Below are positions 15,120-21,592 of a stretch of 23,024 nucleotides of DNA, piece by piece (positions within the stretch are counted from its first letter, which is position 1; each line of letters opens with the position of its first letter). The notes under the pieces are model-generated. The model was not told the origin of the DNA. It saw only the letters and a list, made by a program, of their open reading frames with translations, and did not search any database. The stretch spans positions 1 to 23,024 of the forward strand of contig JBEIJQ010000028.1 of the NCBI GenBank assembly GCA_040380145.1, written 5' to 3'. The position numbers and the translations under genes are program-made. This DNA is from JBEIJQ01 sp040380145. Its GTDB lineage: Bacteria; Bacteroidota; Bacteroidia; Chitinophagales; Saprospiraceae.

Positions 15120-15758
15120 TCAGGAAAAATCCAATCCGAAAGACCGCAGCGAGACTTCGAGGTCTGAATTGGCTGCGTGCAAATGCGCGTGGATGCCCAC
15201 GGAGGTCGCACCGGCGATGTTGGGCGGGTTGTCGTCCACAAACAGGGTCTCCTCGGCCCGGAGCCCCGCCAGTCCGAGCACATGCCGGAATGCTTCTGCG
15301 TGCGGCTTTCGGCACCCGATCAGGTGTGAATACCATGCTTGTTCGAACAGCCCGTCGAAATCCAGCGGACCGTGCGCGGCGCGAACGATTTCGCGGAAGT
15401 CGGCCACATGGAGTTCGTTGGTGTTGCTGAACAGGAAGATCCGGAATTGGGTGCCCAGCCGCCGGAGCAGGTCCACCCGCTCGGCCGGCAGATCGAGCAG
15501 CATCGCCGACCAGGCTTTGCGCAGCTGCTCCTCGGTGGCGGCGGGGTTGTGGGCGCGCAGGGTGTCCAGAAACACCTGCCCGGAAAACTCCCCGATCTCG
15601 AAGCGTTCGAAAAAGGCTTCCCGCTGCAAGGCCTCGGAGATGGCGCGGTGGGCTTCGGGCGAAGCGGCCAACCGTTCGAAGGCGCGCTCGGTGCGGGGAA
15701 TTTCGAGGTTCAACACGACCCCGCCGAGGTCGAAAATGAGATTGCGTATGTTGGGCAT
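15120..15758 (-). CDS. HAD-superfamily hydrolase (subfamily IA, YihX-like phosphatase)
   Basis: This 212-residue cytoplasmic protein has the four HAD motifs. Motif I is IFDLGGVV (nucleophile D10). The second Asp of the usual DxD is replaced by Gly, as in YihX-type and several epoxide-hydrolase-like members. Motif II is LFSNTNELH, motif III the Lys in CRKPHAEAF, and motif IV FVDDNPPNI. A helical cap of about 80 residues lies between motifs I and II. YihX removes phosphate from alpha-D-glucose 1-phosphate; the substrate here is not predictable. With Gly in place of the acid/base Asp, some homologues are still active. It is divergent from the following tRNA gene and convergent with the repeat-protein gene. 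Confidence 0.88.
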   Translation of the reverse strand: MPNIRNLIFDLGGVVLNLEIPRTERAFERLAASPEAHRAISEALQREAFFERFEIGEFSGQVFLDTLRAHNPAATEEQLRKAWSAMLLDLPAERVDLLRRLGTQFRIFLFSNTNELHVADFREIVRAAHGPLDFDGLFEQAWYSHLIGCRKPHAEAFRHVLGLAGLRAEETLFVDDNPPNIAGATSVGIHAHLHAANSDLEVSLRSFGLDFS

Positions 15759-15824
15759 GCGAAAAAAAGGTTGTCCGGGGCGCGAAAATCTTGTTTTTGG
15801 CGCTGAAATCCGAGCGCGGCTGTT

Positions 15825-15832
15825 TATTTTTG
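15825..15832 (+). promoter_or_regulatory. -7 element (TATTTTTG) upstream of tRNA(CAU)
   Basis: TATTTTTG fits TAnnTTTG exactly and ends ten bases before the tRNA 5' end. The nearest TTG (15797-15799) is 25 bases upstream, slightly beyond the usual 17-23. Confidence 0.5.
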
Positions 15833-15842
15833 CCCTTCGATA

Positions 15843-15916
15843 GGGCCCATAGCTCAGCTGGTTAGAGCAGCTGACTCATAATCAGCGGGTCGCGGGTTCA
15901 AGCCCTGCTGGGCCCA
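15843..15916 (+). tRNA. tRNA with anticodon CAU (tRNA-Ile2 or elongator tRNA-Met)
   Basis: A normal 74-nt cloverleaf: acceptor GGGCCCA/TGGGCCC with discriminator A, D arm AGCTCAGCTGGTTAGAGC, anticodon stem GCTGA/TCAGC enclosing CTCATAA, T arm GCGGG-TTCAAGC-CCTGC. The anticodon CAU is read as Met, or as Ile when C34 is converted to lysidine. The G-rich acceptor and GGTCGC...TTCAAG variable/T region resemble E. coli tRNA-Ile2 more than tRNA-Met, and initiator features (three G-C pairs in the anticodon stem) are absent. CCA is not encoded. Confidence 0.92.
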
Positions 15917-15924
15917 CTCTAAGG

Positions 15925-15955
15925 CCGCCTTCCTTTTGGGGAGGCGGTTTTTTTT
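15925..15955 (+). terminator. Rho-independent terminator of tRNA(CAU)
   Basis: CCGCCTTCC pairs with GGGAGGCGG (one G-T pair) around a short loop and is followed by eight T. It lies nine bases after the tRNA and is oriented to stop its transcription. Confidence 0.85.
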
Positions 15956-15990
15956 ATGGGAAAAAATGAAAAAACGGCCCGCTCTTTTCC

Positions 15991-16008
15991 TTTTTTTCTC
16001 AAAAAAAA
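15991..16008. repeat. T7-CTC-A8 intergenic palindrome
   Basis: Seven T, ctc, eight A between the tRNA terminator and the stop of the small membrane protein gene. The surrounding 15950-16040 stretch is unusually rich in A and T runs, with a further T-run at 16025-16030. Confidence 0.4.
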
Positions 16009-16062
16009 CTTGGAAAAAAGGGGTCTTTTTTCCGAAAGCAGCCCCCAAAAGCGGTTTTCCGA

Positions 16063-16461
16063 TCAGGCCCAGCCGAGCAGCAGGTTCAGCAGATACGGCA
16101 CGCCGAGCGTGGAGCCGGCCAGCACGAAGGCCGTGAGCAGCACATCGGAGATCCCGACCTTCACGCCGGAGTCTTCGGCGATGGACGAGTGGTTGACCAG
16201 TACCAAGTGGCGCCGGCGGTACATGAAGGACAGCATATCGCCGGCCTTGAACAGCAGCAGGAAAGAAACCGGCATCAGCAAGGGCAGGAAGGCCACGCCC
16301 AAAAACAGCCACAGGCCCGCCAGTACGCCTCCGAACAGGAGCTGGCCGCGGTAAAAGGCGCCGTCGTACAGGCGGCGGTATTGGTCCGTCATCACGGCCA
16401 TGTACGCGATGTACGCGATCCCGAAGGCAAAGGCGATGAATTCCAAAGTACTGAAAAACAT
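16063..16461 (-). CDS. Small multi-pass membrane protein, unknown function
   Basis: I do not recognise a family for this 132-residue protein. It has hydrophobic segments at about 3-25 (LEFIAFAFGIAYIAYMAV), 40-72 (which may hold two helices) and 107-131, so three or four membrane passes are likely. A charged stretch, DMLSFMYRRRHLVLVNHSSIAEDSGVK, links the last two; it is split here by eye at about 75-102 and contains a positively charged RRRH cluster. The ATG at 16461 begins the first hydrophobic segment. It lies 84 bases after dprA on the same strand and could be cotranscribed with it. Composition and codon use look like the neighbours, so it is probably a resident gene. Confidence 0.65.
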   Translation of the reverse strand: MFFSTLEFIAFAFGIAYIAYMAVMTDQYRRLYDGAFYRGQLLFGGVLAGLWLFLGVAFLPLLMPVSFLLLFKAGDMLSFMYRRRHLVLVNHSSIAEDSGVKVGISDVLLTAFVLAGSTLGVPYLLNLLLGWA

Positions 16462-16545
16462 GGGTGTCGGGCTTGAGGGTATCCGCCCAAGTGGGGCGGC
16501 GAGGAGGGTTGATCGGACAAAATTGGTGAAAAATTTCGGAGGCGG

Positions 16546-17655
16546 TCACGCCAGCGCGTACATTTTTCCGGGCAGGGCCCGCAGAACGCCCTTGAGCTCC
16601 AGTTCGAGCAACAGGGCCGAGAGCGCACCGGCCGAACGACCGCCGCGTCCCAGCAGTTCGTCCAAGGGGATGCTGTCGCGTTCGCGGAACCACTCCACCA
16701 CTTCGGTTTCTTCGGCGGTGAGTTCGGCGAACAGGTGGTGTTGGATCCGGGCGGAGCGGGGTGCTTCGCCGGGCCTCGACCAGCGGAGCAGATCGGCCAG
16801 GTCGGCGGCGGATTCCAGCATGGCGGCCCGGTGTGTTTTGATGAGCAGGTTGCAGCCCGCCGATTTCGCGTCGTCGGGCCTTCCCGGCACGGCGAAAACA
16901 TCTTTTTGGTAATCGTTGGCCAGTTGGGCGGTGATCATCGAGCCGCCGCGCTGGTTGGATTCCACCACCACCACGGCATCGGCCAGGGCGGCCACGATGC
17001 GGTTGCGCAGCGGAAAAAACTCTTTCCGTGGCTGGGTGCCGAGGGGAAATTCGCTGAGCAGCCCGCCGCCGCCGCCCTCGCAGAGTTCTTCGGCGAAACC
17101 CGCGTGGGAGGGCGGAAAAACCGTGTGGAGGCCGTGCGCCATCACCCCGATGGTGGGGATCCCCGCCGCGTGGCAGGCCCGGTGCACGGCGATGTCGATG
17201 CCCAGGGCCATTCCGCTGATCACGGTCACATCCATGGGCGCGAGGTCGCGGACGAACTGCTGCACAAAGGATTTGCCCCGTTCGGTCGGGGTGCGGGTGC
17301 CCACCACCGACACGATGCGCGGACGGGCCAGATCGGTGCTGCCCCTGCTGTACAGCACCACCGGAGAATCTTCGTAGGGCCGCAGCCGGTGCGGATACGC
17401 CTCGTCGAGGCACGAAACATGCCCGATGCCCGCCCGGTCGGCCCACTCCAGTTGTTGTTGGGCCGATTCCAGCAACGAGGGGTCCGTGAGCGAGGCCGCG
17501 ATCTCGTGCCCGATCCCGGGCAACCGCTGCAGTTCGCGCCTCCCGGCACGGAAAATTTCTTCAGCGCCGCCGAAGTGCGCGATGAGCCGGCGCGCGGTCA
17601 AAGGGCCGACTTTGTGCGACAGCGACAGGGCCACGGCGTACAGTTCGTCTTTCAT
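16546..17655 (-). CDS. dprA: DNA-processing protein DprA
   Basis: DprA binds incoming single-stranded DNA during natural transformation and loads RecA; many non-transformable bacteria also keep it. The 369-residue protein starts at ATG 17655 (MKDELYAVALSLSHKVG). It has an N-terminal helix-hairpin-helix region (about 10-55, LQRLPGIGHEIAASL) and the extended Rossmann fold (about 112-285) with VSVVGTRTPTERG, VISGMALGIDIAVHRACH and SEFPLGTQPRKEFFPLRNRI. Further along are VVVVESNQRGGSMITAQLA and VFAVPGRPDDAKSAGCNLLI. A C-terminal winged-helix domain (about 310-367) follows. All conserved blocks are present. A five-Gly run (EGGGGGLL) before the SEFP motif is slightly unusual. The longer open frame reaching back to 17892 lacks family sequence and is rejected. 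Confidence 0.95.
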   Translation of the reverse strand: MKDELYAVALSLSHKVGPLTARRLIAHFGGAEEIFRAGRRELQRLPGIGHEIAASLTDPSLLESAQQQLEWADRAGIGHVSCLDEAYPHRLRPYEDSPVVLYSRGSTDLARPRIVSVVGTRTPTERGKSFVQQFVRDLAPMDVTVISGMALGIDIAVHRACHAAGIPTIGVMAHGLHTVFPPSHAGFAEELCEGGGGGLLSEFPLGTQPRKEFFPLRNRIVAALADAVVVVESNQRGGSMITAQLANDYQKDVFAVPGRPDDAKSAGCNLLIKTHRAAMLESAADLADLLRWSRPGEAPRSARIQHHLFAELTAEETEVVEWFRERDSIPLDELLGRGGRSAGALSALLLELELKGVLRALPGKMYALA

Positions 17656-17667
17656 AGGGGCAGTCTG

Positions 17668-17683
17668 TTTTTTCGGAAAAAAA
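17668..17683. repeat. T6-CGG-A7 intergenic palindrome
   Basis: Six T, cgg, seven A, ending 28 bases upstream of the dprA ATG. A second copy (T7-GGT-A7) is at 17794-17810 in the same 242-base gap, between the divergent dprA and SH3 genes. Confidence 0.45.
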
Positions 17684-17793
17684 TTCGAGAAAAAAGGGAA
17701 AAGGGGTGTCCCGATCCTTCGAACGGTTTTCGGGGGCTGTTTTTGTTTTCCACAAAAGAACAAAATATGGGCTGCTCCGTTCTCGACGGCTGG

Positions 17794-17810
17794 TTTTTTT
17801 GGTAAAAAAA
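17794..17810. repeat. T7-GGT-A7 intergenic palindrome
   Basis: Seven T, ggt, seven A. It lies about 60 bases upstream of the -7 element of the SH3-domain gene. Since this gap is between divergent genes, no terminator is expected here, which argues against a pure terminator role for the motif. Confidence 0.45.
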
Positions 17811-17869
17811 TTCCTTTCCGTTCGGCAAAACCGCTGTTTTTTTCCATTTTTCGGGCCGACAAATCGGAA

Positions 17870-17877
17870 TATCTTTG
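17870..17877 (+). promoter_or_regulatory. -7 element (TATCTTTG) of SH3-domain gene
   Basis: An exact TAnnTTTG octamer, the same as at tRNA-Leu and PBP1A, 20 bases before the ATG at 17898. No clear TTG is found at the expected distance; TTTTTC is the closest. Confidence 0.5.
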
Positions 17878-17897
17878 GGCCTTCAAAAACACATGCC

Positions 17898-18290
17898 ATG
17901 GATTTCAGAAAAATAGACAAAATAGTCTTGATCGCGGTGGTGGCCATCGGATCGATATGGATGCTCGCGAAGTGTTCGGGCAGGGGCCCTGACGCGGCGG
18001 CGGGCGAAACCGCTGCGCCGGATGCCGCCGCCAAGGCGTACAAGCCCGGCCAAGTGTTCATCGTTTGGGACAGCGTGCGCCTCCGCTCCGGGCCCAGCCG
18101 CGACAGTTCCGCCCTGATGACCCTGTACCGCGACGCGCCGGTCACTTACACCGGTCGTTTCTCCGATTTTTCGGAGGAGATTTCCCAAGAGGGCGTCAAA
18201 TACCGCGAACCCTGGGTGGAAGTCCGTGCGGTCAACAACAAAACGGGCTGGGTTTTTGGCGGCAGCGTCCGCATTTACCCGCAGCATTGA
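17898..18290 (+). CDS. Membrane-anchored SH3-like domain protein
   Basis: This 130-residue protein has an N-terminal hydrophobic helix (IVLIAVVAIGSIWMLAK, about 9-25) followed by a Cys; the MLAKC sequence resembles a lipobox but has Lys at the -1 position, so lipidation is uncertain. An Ala-rich linker (about 28-48) leads to a bacterial SH3-like domain. The domain shows VRLRSGPSRDSSALMTLYRDAPV, here split over the RT-loop, and ends with the typical WVEVRAVNNKTGWVFGGSV. Such domains often bind peptidoglycan or mediate envelope contacts; the ligand here is unknown. The ATG at 17898 follows a TATCTTTG promoter element. A terminator hairpin follows the stop, so it is likely a single transcript. 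Confidence 0.8.
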   Translation: MDFRKIDKIVLIAVVAIGSIWMLAKCSGRGPDAAAGETAAPDAAAKAYKPGQVFIVWDSVRLRSGPSRDSSALMTLYRDAPVTYTGRFSDFSEEISQEGVKYREPWVEVRAVNNKTGWVFGGSVRIYPQH

Positions 18291-18293
18291 TTT

Positions 18294-18325
18294 TTTTCTC
18301 CCATTTTTGGGAGAAAACATTTTTT
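18294..18325 (+). terminator. Hairpin terminator after SH3-domain gene
   Basis: ttttctccca (18294-18303) and tgggagaaaa (18308-18317) are perfect reverse complements with a four-T loop, starting four bases after the stop; six T follow at 18320-18325. The symmetric A/T flanks would let it work on both strands. Confidence 0.75.
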
Positions 18326-18335
18326 CCGAAAAAAA
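18320..18335. repeat. T6-CCG-A7 intergenic palindrome
   Basis: Six T, ccg, seven A, directly after the SH3-gene hairpin. Its T-run doubles as the U-tract of that terminator. Confidence 0.45.
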
Positions 18336-18392
18336 TCCGCTCGACCGAACGGCCCTGCGGAATCGTGTTCACCGTGCCGAAAATCCTTTGAC

Positions 18393-18911
18393 ATGGCTCT
18401 GATCCTGCCCGTACAGGGAATTTCCCCCAAATTCGGCAACAACTGTCGTTTGGCGCCCAACGCCGTCATCACCGGCGATGTGGAGATGGGCGACGATTGC
18501 AGCGTGTGGTTCCACGCGGTGATCCGCGGCGATGTGCACCGCATCCGGATGGGCAACAAAGTGAACGTGCAGGACGGGGCGGTGGTCCATTGCACGTACC
18601 AACAGGCACCCACGCAGATCGGCGACCATGTGTCCATCGGCCACCGGGCCTTGGTGCACGGCTGCACGATACACGACAATGTGTTGGTGGGCATGGGGGC
18701 CATTGTGATGGACCATGCCGTGGTGCATTCCAACTGTCTGATCGCGGCGGGCGCGGTGGTGTTGGAAAAAAGCGTTTTGGAGCCCAACGGCGTGTATGCG
18801 GGCGTGCCCGCCAAGCGCGTAAAAGAGTTGAGCCCGGAACTGTTCGAAGGGCAGATCATGCGGATCGCCGACAACTACCTGTTGTACTCGAGCTGGTACG
18901 AATGGGTTTGA
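18393..18911 (+). CDS. Gamma-carbonic-anhydrase-like hexapeptide-repeat protein
   Basis: This 172-residue protein is a left-handed beta-helix of the YrdA/PaaY/CaiE group related to gamma carbonic anhydrase. Hexapeptide repeats run from about residue 15 to 140 (for example NAVITGDVEMGDDCSVWFHA and IGDHVSIGHRALVHGCTI). The three metal-binding His are in place: H66 (VVHCTYQ), H84 and H89 (IGHRALVHG), each contributed across the trimer interface. R45, D47 and Q60 (VIRGDV, NVQDG) are also at conserved positions. The C-terminal helix (residues about 145-172) is usual for the group. Many members have weak or no carbonic anhydrase activity, so the reaction is not certain. It ends seven bases before the stop of the convergent PBP1A gene. 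Confidence 0.9.
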   Translation: MALILPVQGISPKFGNNCRLAPNAVITGDVEMGDDCSVWFHAVIRGDVHRIRMGNKVNVQDGAVVHCTYQQAPTQIGDHVSIGHRALVHGCTIHDNVLVGMGAIVMDHAVVHSNCLIAAGAVVLEKSVLEPNGVYAGVPAKRVKELSPELFEGQIMRIADNYLLYSSWYEWV

Positions 18912-18918
18912 CGCGGGC

Positions 18919-21522
18919 CTAATCGCCGAACTCCTCGGCTTCGCCGGGATCATCTTCCTCATAGAACTCTTCGTCGCCGTAATTGGGTTTGAAGAGGTTG
19001 AGGGTATTGGGCGAACTGTACGCCGAGCAGTCCAATTCGATGTCGTAGGGGTCGGGCATTTTGTAGTCGGCGGCCACATTCCATTTGAGCTTGGGATCGC
19101 TTTCGATTTTCCGCATGAAATTCTGGAAGATCGGCCTCGCCATGCGCGCGCCTTGTCCGAAGGCCATGCTGCGGAAGCGGAGGAAGCGTTCGTCGCAGCC
19201 GACCCAGACGCCGGCCACGAGGTTGGGCGTGATGCCCATGTACCATCCGTCGGACTGGTCTTGGGTGGTGCCCGTTTTGCCGCCGACTTTGCTGCGGATA
19301 CCGTCGAAACCGCCTTGTCCGGCCACCACTTTTTGGAGCATGTGGGTCATGGAGTAGGCGGCGGATTCGTTCATCGCGTGCGTTTTGACCTGTTCGGATT
19401 CGAGGTTGAGGATCTCGTTGCCGTTGCGGTCCTCGACGCGGATGACGAAGAGCGGTTCGTAGTACCAGCCTTGGTTGGGGAAAATCGTGTAGGCGCCGAT
19501 CATTTCCAGGACCGACAGGTCGGGTGTTCCGAGGCAGATGGACGGTTGGGGCGGCACCCGGGAGGTATCGATGCCCACTTTGCCGAGGAAATCGCGGAAG
19601 GGTTTGGTGCTGCGCATGTCCTTCATCAGGAAGGCCGACACCGAGTTGAGGGAGTGTTTGAGGCCTTCGGCCAGCGTGACCGTTCCGCCGCTGAACCCTC
19701 CGCCGGCGTTGTCGGGCGCCCAGTCCGCCGCCAGATGGAACTCCGCTTCACCGCGGTGGATCACCTGTTTGACATCCTGCACCGAATAGCAGGGACCGAA
19801 CCCGCGCCAGTCGAACGACAGGCCGTACAGCAACGGTTTGATGATGGAGCCCACTTGGCGGCGGGTGCCCCGGTTGACGTGGTCGAGTTTGAAAAACCGG
19901 AATCCCACTCCGCCGACCCAGGATTTCACATGGCCCGTCTGCGGATCGAGGGAAACGAACCCCGTCTGGAGGATCATCCGATGATATCGGATCGAATCGT
20001 ATGGACTGATCAGCGTGTCCTTTTCGAGGAAGGTCACGGAGTCTTTTCCGATGCGGTTTTTTTCTTTCCCGTAAGAGAAAATCTTGGTCTTGACGGGCGT
20101 TTTCATGTACTTTTCCATCGCCTCGAACTCCGCGAGCAGTTTGGGCCAGTCGGCGGATTTCAGGGTCTCGACATACCGGTTGTACTGTTCGGCGCTGATG
20201 GTCTTGTTTTTGCGCCACTCCTCGAGTTTTTCCATTCCCGTACCTTTCTTTTCCTTCTCTTTTTCTTGGACCACTTTCATTCGGTACAGATCGACGTCCG
20301 AGAACTCCCTTTCCACGGCGAGGGGCATTTTGTCGGGGCGTACCAGTTCGTACCGTTCGCAGTGGAACACGTGGTCGTTGAGGGAATTGACCCTTGCTTC
20401 CACGGGCACCTCGGTGTTGCTGTTGGGTTTGACAGTCCAAGGATCCGATTTTTTCCAATGCTCGAAAAAATGTTTCTGGTGCTCGCGCAGGTGCTCGGCC
20501 GCGGCAGCTTCGGCATGGGCCTGCATCATGGGGTCTATGGTCGTGTAGATCTTGAGACCGTCCTTGTAGATGTCCCATGCCTCTCCGTTGGGTTTGGGGT
20601 TCTGCTTGAGTTTTTCGGTCAGGAAAATCCGCAGGTACTCGCGGAAGTGCGGGGCCAGACCGACGTTGTGGTCGAGGCGTTTGAAGGTTCGTTTGACGTC
20701 GATGGACTTTTCCCGGAAGCGTTCGTAATCTTCGTCGCTCAGTCGGCCGTGGTCGCGCATGAGGCGCAGGACGGTGAACATTCGGTCGTTGGCCCGCTGG
20801 GGCGTGCGCTTGGGGTTGAAAAGGGCCGGGTTTTTGAGCATGCCCACGAGCATGGCCGCTTCTGGGATCGTCAGGGCGGAGGGTTCTTTTCCGAAGTAGG
20901 TGCGCGAGGCCTGCTTGATGCCGTAGGCCCCGTACAGATAGTCCACCTGGTTGAGGTACATCGCGAGGATCTCCTCTTTTGTGTAGGCCCGTTCCAGTTT
21001 CACTGCTGTGAGCCATTCCTTCATTTTCACATAGGTGAGGACCGCAAACCGGGCCGGCTTCCACATTCCTTTTGTCTTCGGCCGCCCGACGAGCAGTTTG
21101 GCCAGCTGCTGGGTGATGGTGCTGCCCCCGCCGCTTTCGCTGTTGCCCGAAAAAACGGTGCGGAAAAGCACCCGCAAAAGCGCTTCCGGATCGATCCCGC
21201 AATGTCCGTAATAACGGGAATCCTCGGTCGAGACCAACGCGTCCACGAGGTGGGGCGACAGCGAATCGTAGGGTACGGAAATGCGGTTTTCCAGAAAATA
21301 GGTGCCCAAAATCGAGCCGTCGTTGGCATAAACGGTCGATGCCAAGCGGTAACGGGGGTTTTCCAGTTCCTCGAATGTGGGCAGGGTGAGGGTCAACAGC
21401 AAGAAAAAAGCGGTCGAACCGGCGATGCCGTACCCGACGAACCGCCAAAAAAGGCGTGTCCACTCTCGGTGCTTCTGTTCACGGGCTTTCCAACCGGACA
21501 TGGGTTTGTTGATCTGTTCCAA
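18919..21522 (-). CDS. Class A penicillin-binding protein 1A (transglycosylase/transpeptidase)
   Basis: This 867-residue bifunctional enzyme polymerises glycan strands and cross-links peptidoglycan in the periplasm. After one membrane helix (about 27-48), the GT51 glycosyltransferase domain has STEDSRYYGHCGID (catalytic E100), GGGSTITQQLAKLL and KLERAYTKEEILAMYLNQV. The transpeptidase domain has GSIIK (S559, K562), SLN (624-626) and KTG (749-751). Between them, about residues 330-510 form a charged insertion rich in K and E with few conserved features, longer than in E. coli-type proteins. An acidic tail (EEFYEEDDPGEAEEF) ends the protein. The start is TTG at 21522 or, equally possible, ATG at 21501; residue numbers use the TTG. 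It follows the carboxylase-like gene by 70 bases, a gap holding a promoter element. Confidence 0.95.
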   Translation of the reverse strand: MEQINKPMSGWKAREQKHREWTRLFWRFVGYGIAGSTAFFLLLTLTLPTFEELENPRYRLASTVYANDGSILGTYFLENRISVPYDSLSPHLVDALVSTEDSRYYGHCGIDPEALLRVLFRTVFSGNSESGGGSTITQQLAKLLVGRPKTKGMWKPARFAVLTYVKMKEWLTAVKLERAYTKEEILAMYLNQVDYLYGAYGIKQASRTYFGKEPSALTIPEAAMLVGMLKNPALFNPKRTPQRANDRMFTVLRLMRDHGRLSDEDYERFREKSIDVKRTFKRLDHNVGLAPHFREYLRIFLTEKLKQNPKPNGEAWDIYKDGLKIYTTIDPMMQAHAEAAAAEHLREHQKHFFEHWKKSDPWTVKPNSNTEVPVEARVNSLNDHVFHCERYELVRPDKMPLAVEREFSDVDLYRMKVVQEKEKEKKGTGMEKLEEWRKNKTISAEQYNRYVETLKSADWPKLLAEFEAMEKYMKTPVKTKIFSYGKEKNRIGKDSVTFLEKDTLISPYDSIRYHRMILQTGFVSLDPQTGHVKSWVGGVGFRFFKLDHVNRGTRRQVGSIIKPLLYGLSFDWRGFGPCYSVQDVKQVIHRGEAEFHLAADWAPDNAGGGFSGGTVTLAEGLKHSLNSVSAFLMKDMRSTKPFRDFLGKVGIDTSRVPPQPSICLGTPDLSVLEMIGAYTIFPNQGWYYEPLFVIRVEDRNGNEILNLESEQVKTHAMNESAAYSMTHMLQKVVAGQGGFDGIRSKVGGKTGTTQDQSDGWYMGITPNLVAGVWVGCDERFLRFRSMAFGQGARMARPIFQNFMRKIESDPKLKWNVAADYKMPDPYDIELDCSAYSSPNTLNLFKPNYGDEEFYEEDDPGEAEEFGD

Positions 21523-21559
21523 TGTATGTGCTTGATTCGGTGATTGTCTATTTGGGGCC

Positions 21560-21567
21560 CAAAGATA
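21560..21567 (-). promoter_or_regulatory. -7 element (TATCTTTG) of PBP1A gene
   Basis: On the minus strand an exact TAnnTTTG octamer lies 37 bases before the TTG (58 before the ATG). No clear TTG lies 17-23 bases upstream. It suggests PBP1A has its own promoter in addition to any read-through. Confidence 0.5.
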
Positions 21568-21592
21568 GTTTTTTTCGGCGAACGGCCCGCCC

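Noticed and set aside
17656..17892. N-terminal extension of DprA
   Set aside because: The open frame continues upstream of ATG 17655, but the added residues are not DprA-like and cross the T/A-rich promoter region of a divergent gene.
19153..21543. 796-codon open frame on the plus strand opposite PBP1A
   Set aside because: Antisense of a complete PBP1A. Composition is dominated by His, Phe, Gly and Val, with no recognisable motif.
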